Assembly: GCA_040265175.1 (NCBI GenBank)
Contig: JBDQGY010000110.1
Location: forward strand, 1-13,661
Reading direction: 5' to 3'
Source: JAAZXR01 sp040265175
Lineage (GTDB): Bacteria > Myxococcota_A > Polyangia > Nannocystales > Nannocystaceae
Length of the DNA stretch: 13,661 nucleotides
The position numbers and the translations under genes are program-made. Of the stretch, positions 13,126-13,661 are shown in pieces. The notes under the pieces were generated by a model. That model did not search any database, had not been told where the DNA came from, and saw only the letters and a list, made by a program, of their open reading frames with translations. The stretch's first letter is position 1, and every line of letters starts with the position of its first letter.

Positions 13126-13661
13126 GGCCACGCCCCCTCCACCCGCGCTTGCAACTCCGCCGGCGCGCGCGAGCCTCTGGGCTCCGAAAGCCCCAACACT
13201 GAGGTCCACAGGCGCCGGCCTACCCGGTCAAACCGGCGCACCTCGGCGAAATACCTCCGACGAGCGGCCCCATCGATCCAGCTCGCCGGCACCAACGGAT
13301 CCCGAAGCAAACGAGAGATCGCCGCGCCGCCACGGACGAAAGCCTCCGCCGCCGCCTCCTCCACCGGTCGATGCTCAAAACCCCTCCGCGCGCGCTCGAG
13401 CTCACGGCGCCCCTCCTCGTAGCGCGCGTCGAGCGACGCACAAGCGTACGCTCTTTTGCACCATTCGAGGTCTCGCGGCGACAAGTCCATCATCCCAAAG
13501 ACATGCGGCGCGGCGTCTGCACAAAGCGCGCCCAGCCGGCGCCGCATCCCGTCCACGCCGCCTCGAAGGTTGTCGGGGCGCACGTAAAGCGCGGCGCCCT
13601 CCCGCAGCCGGCGTACCCCCAACAGCCCCTCCACCAAGCCTCGATCCAAACCGCCTTTCAC
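13122..13661 (-). CDS. PaaX-like regulator, C-terminal part (5' end outside window)
   Basis: The frame enters from the right edge and ends with TGA at 13122-13124, leaving 179 residues. The GTG at the very edge is probably an internal valine codon. The segment LREGAALYVRPDNLRGGVDG (19-38) resembles the central domain of PaaX-type GntR-related regulators (a G-x-W/Y-V-x-P strand). LLRDPLVPASWIDGAARRRY (118-137) resembles the PaaX C-terminal domain, where a D-P-x-L-P element precedes a W-x-G segment. The DNA-binding winged helix would lie outside the window, so this cannot be confirmed here. The residues are mostly charged and helical, with no membrane segment. Its stop overlaps the desaturase start (ATGA), so the two are co-expressed. 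If it is a PaaX-type regulator it may control that operon through an acyl-CoA ligand, which is inference. Confidence 0.55.
   Translation of the reverse strand: MKGGLDRGLVEGLLGVRRLREGAALYVRPDNLRGGVDGMRRRLGALCADAAPHVFGMMDLSPRDLEWCKRAYACASLDARYEEGRRELERARRGFEHRPVEEAAAEAFVRGGAAISRLLRDPLVPASWIDGAARRRYFAEVRRFDRVGRRLWTSVLGLSEPRGSRAPAELQARVEGAWP

Noticed and set aside
13125..13209. A 28-residue N-terminal extension of the desaturase
   Set aside because: It lies entirely inside the upstream gene, is Gly/Ala filler, and the ATGA overlap at 13122-13125 is the normal coupled start.

Overview
The window reads as a GC-rich bacterial chromosome segment with compact gene packing. The style suggests a myxobacterium-like lineage (Myxococcota or another former deltaproteobacterium). 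The signs are a Cys-rich, Asp-Gly-repeat secreted-type protein, orphan extracytoplasmic sensor-like and cysteine-free L33 genes, and many genes of unknown function among housekeeping ones. This assignment is inference; no rRNA is present. I found no mobile element, CRISPR array, tRNA or phage gene.

Layout. Positions 1-524 (+) hold the C-terminal part of a Cys-rich protein that begins in a (GD)n microsatellite. Positions 613-2309 (+) hold aroC (chorismate synthase) overlapped by a small two-helix membrane protein. A VAT-1-like quinone oxidoreductase lies at 2306-3334 (-), stop to stop with it. Positions 3463-5918 (+) form the proline operon proB-proA with an ATGA overlap. Then come two minus-strand genes: a DUF218/YdcF-like envelope protein (6169-6795) and, upstream of it, a 445-residue protein built almost wholly of about 63 hexapeptide repeats (6881-8218). 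A roughly 0.6 kb non-coding stretch follows. Next are an omega-like glutathione S-transferase (8828-9457, +) and, facing it across a clear terminator, rpmG (L33), a TrmH/SpoU-family RNA methyltransferase and an unrecognised 187-residue protein, all on the minus strand. Divergent from that cluster is an orphan membrane-anchored sensor-like protein (11204-12103, +). The window ends with a fatty acid desaturase (12100-13125, -) translationally coupled to an upstream PaaX-like gene that runs off the right edge.

How the genes relate. proB and proA carry out the first two steps of proline synthesis from glutamate. aroC makes chorismate. rpmG and the methyltransferase belong to ribosome and RNA biology. 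The desaturase and the gene coupled to it may form a small membrane-lipid unit. No single pathway links the whole window.

The strongest non-gene signal is a recurring promoter arrangement. In at least five transcription-unit-leading genes on both strands, a TANNNT -10-like hexamer ends exactly 6 or 7 nt before the start codon with no Shine-Dalgarno sequence, which predicts leaderless mRNAs. rpmG, by contrast, has a textbook -35/17/-10 promoter, a leader and a strong ribosome binding site. The most unusual protein is the hexapeptide-repeat solenoid.
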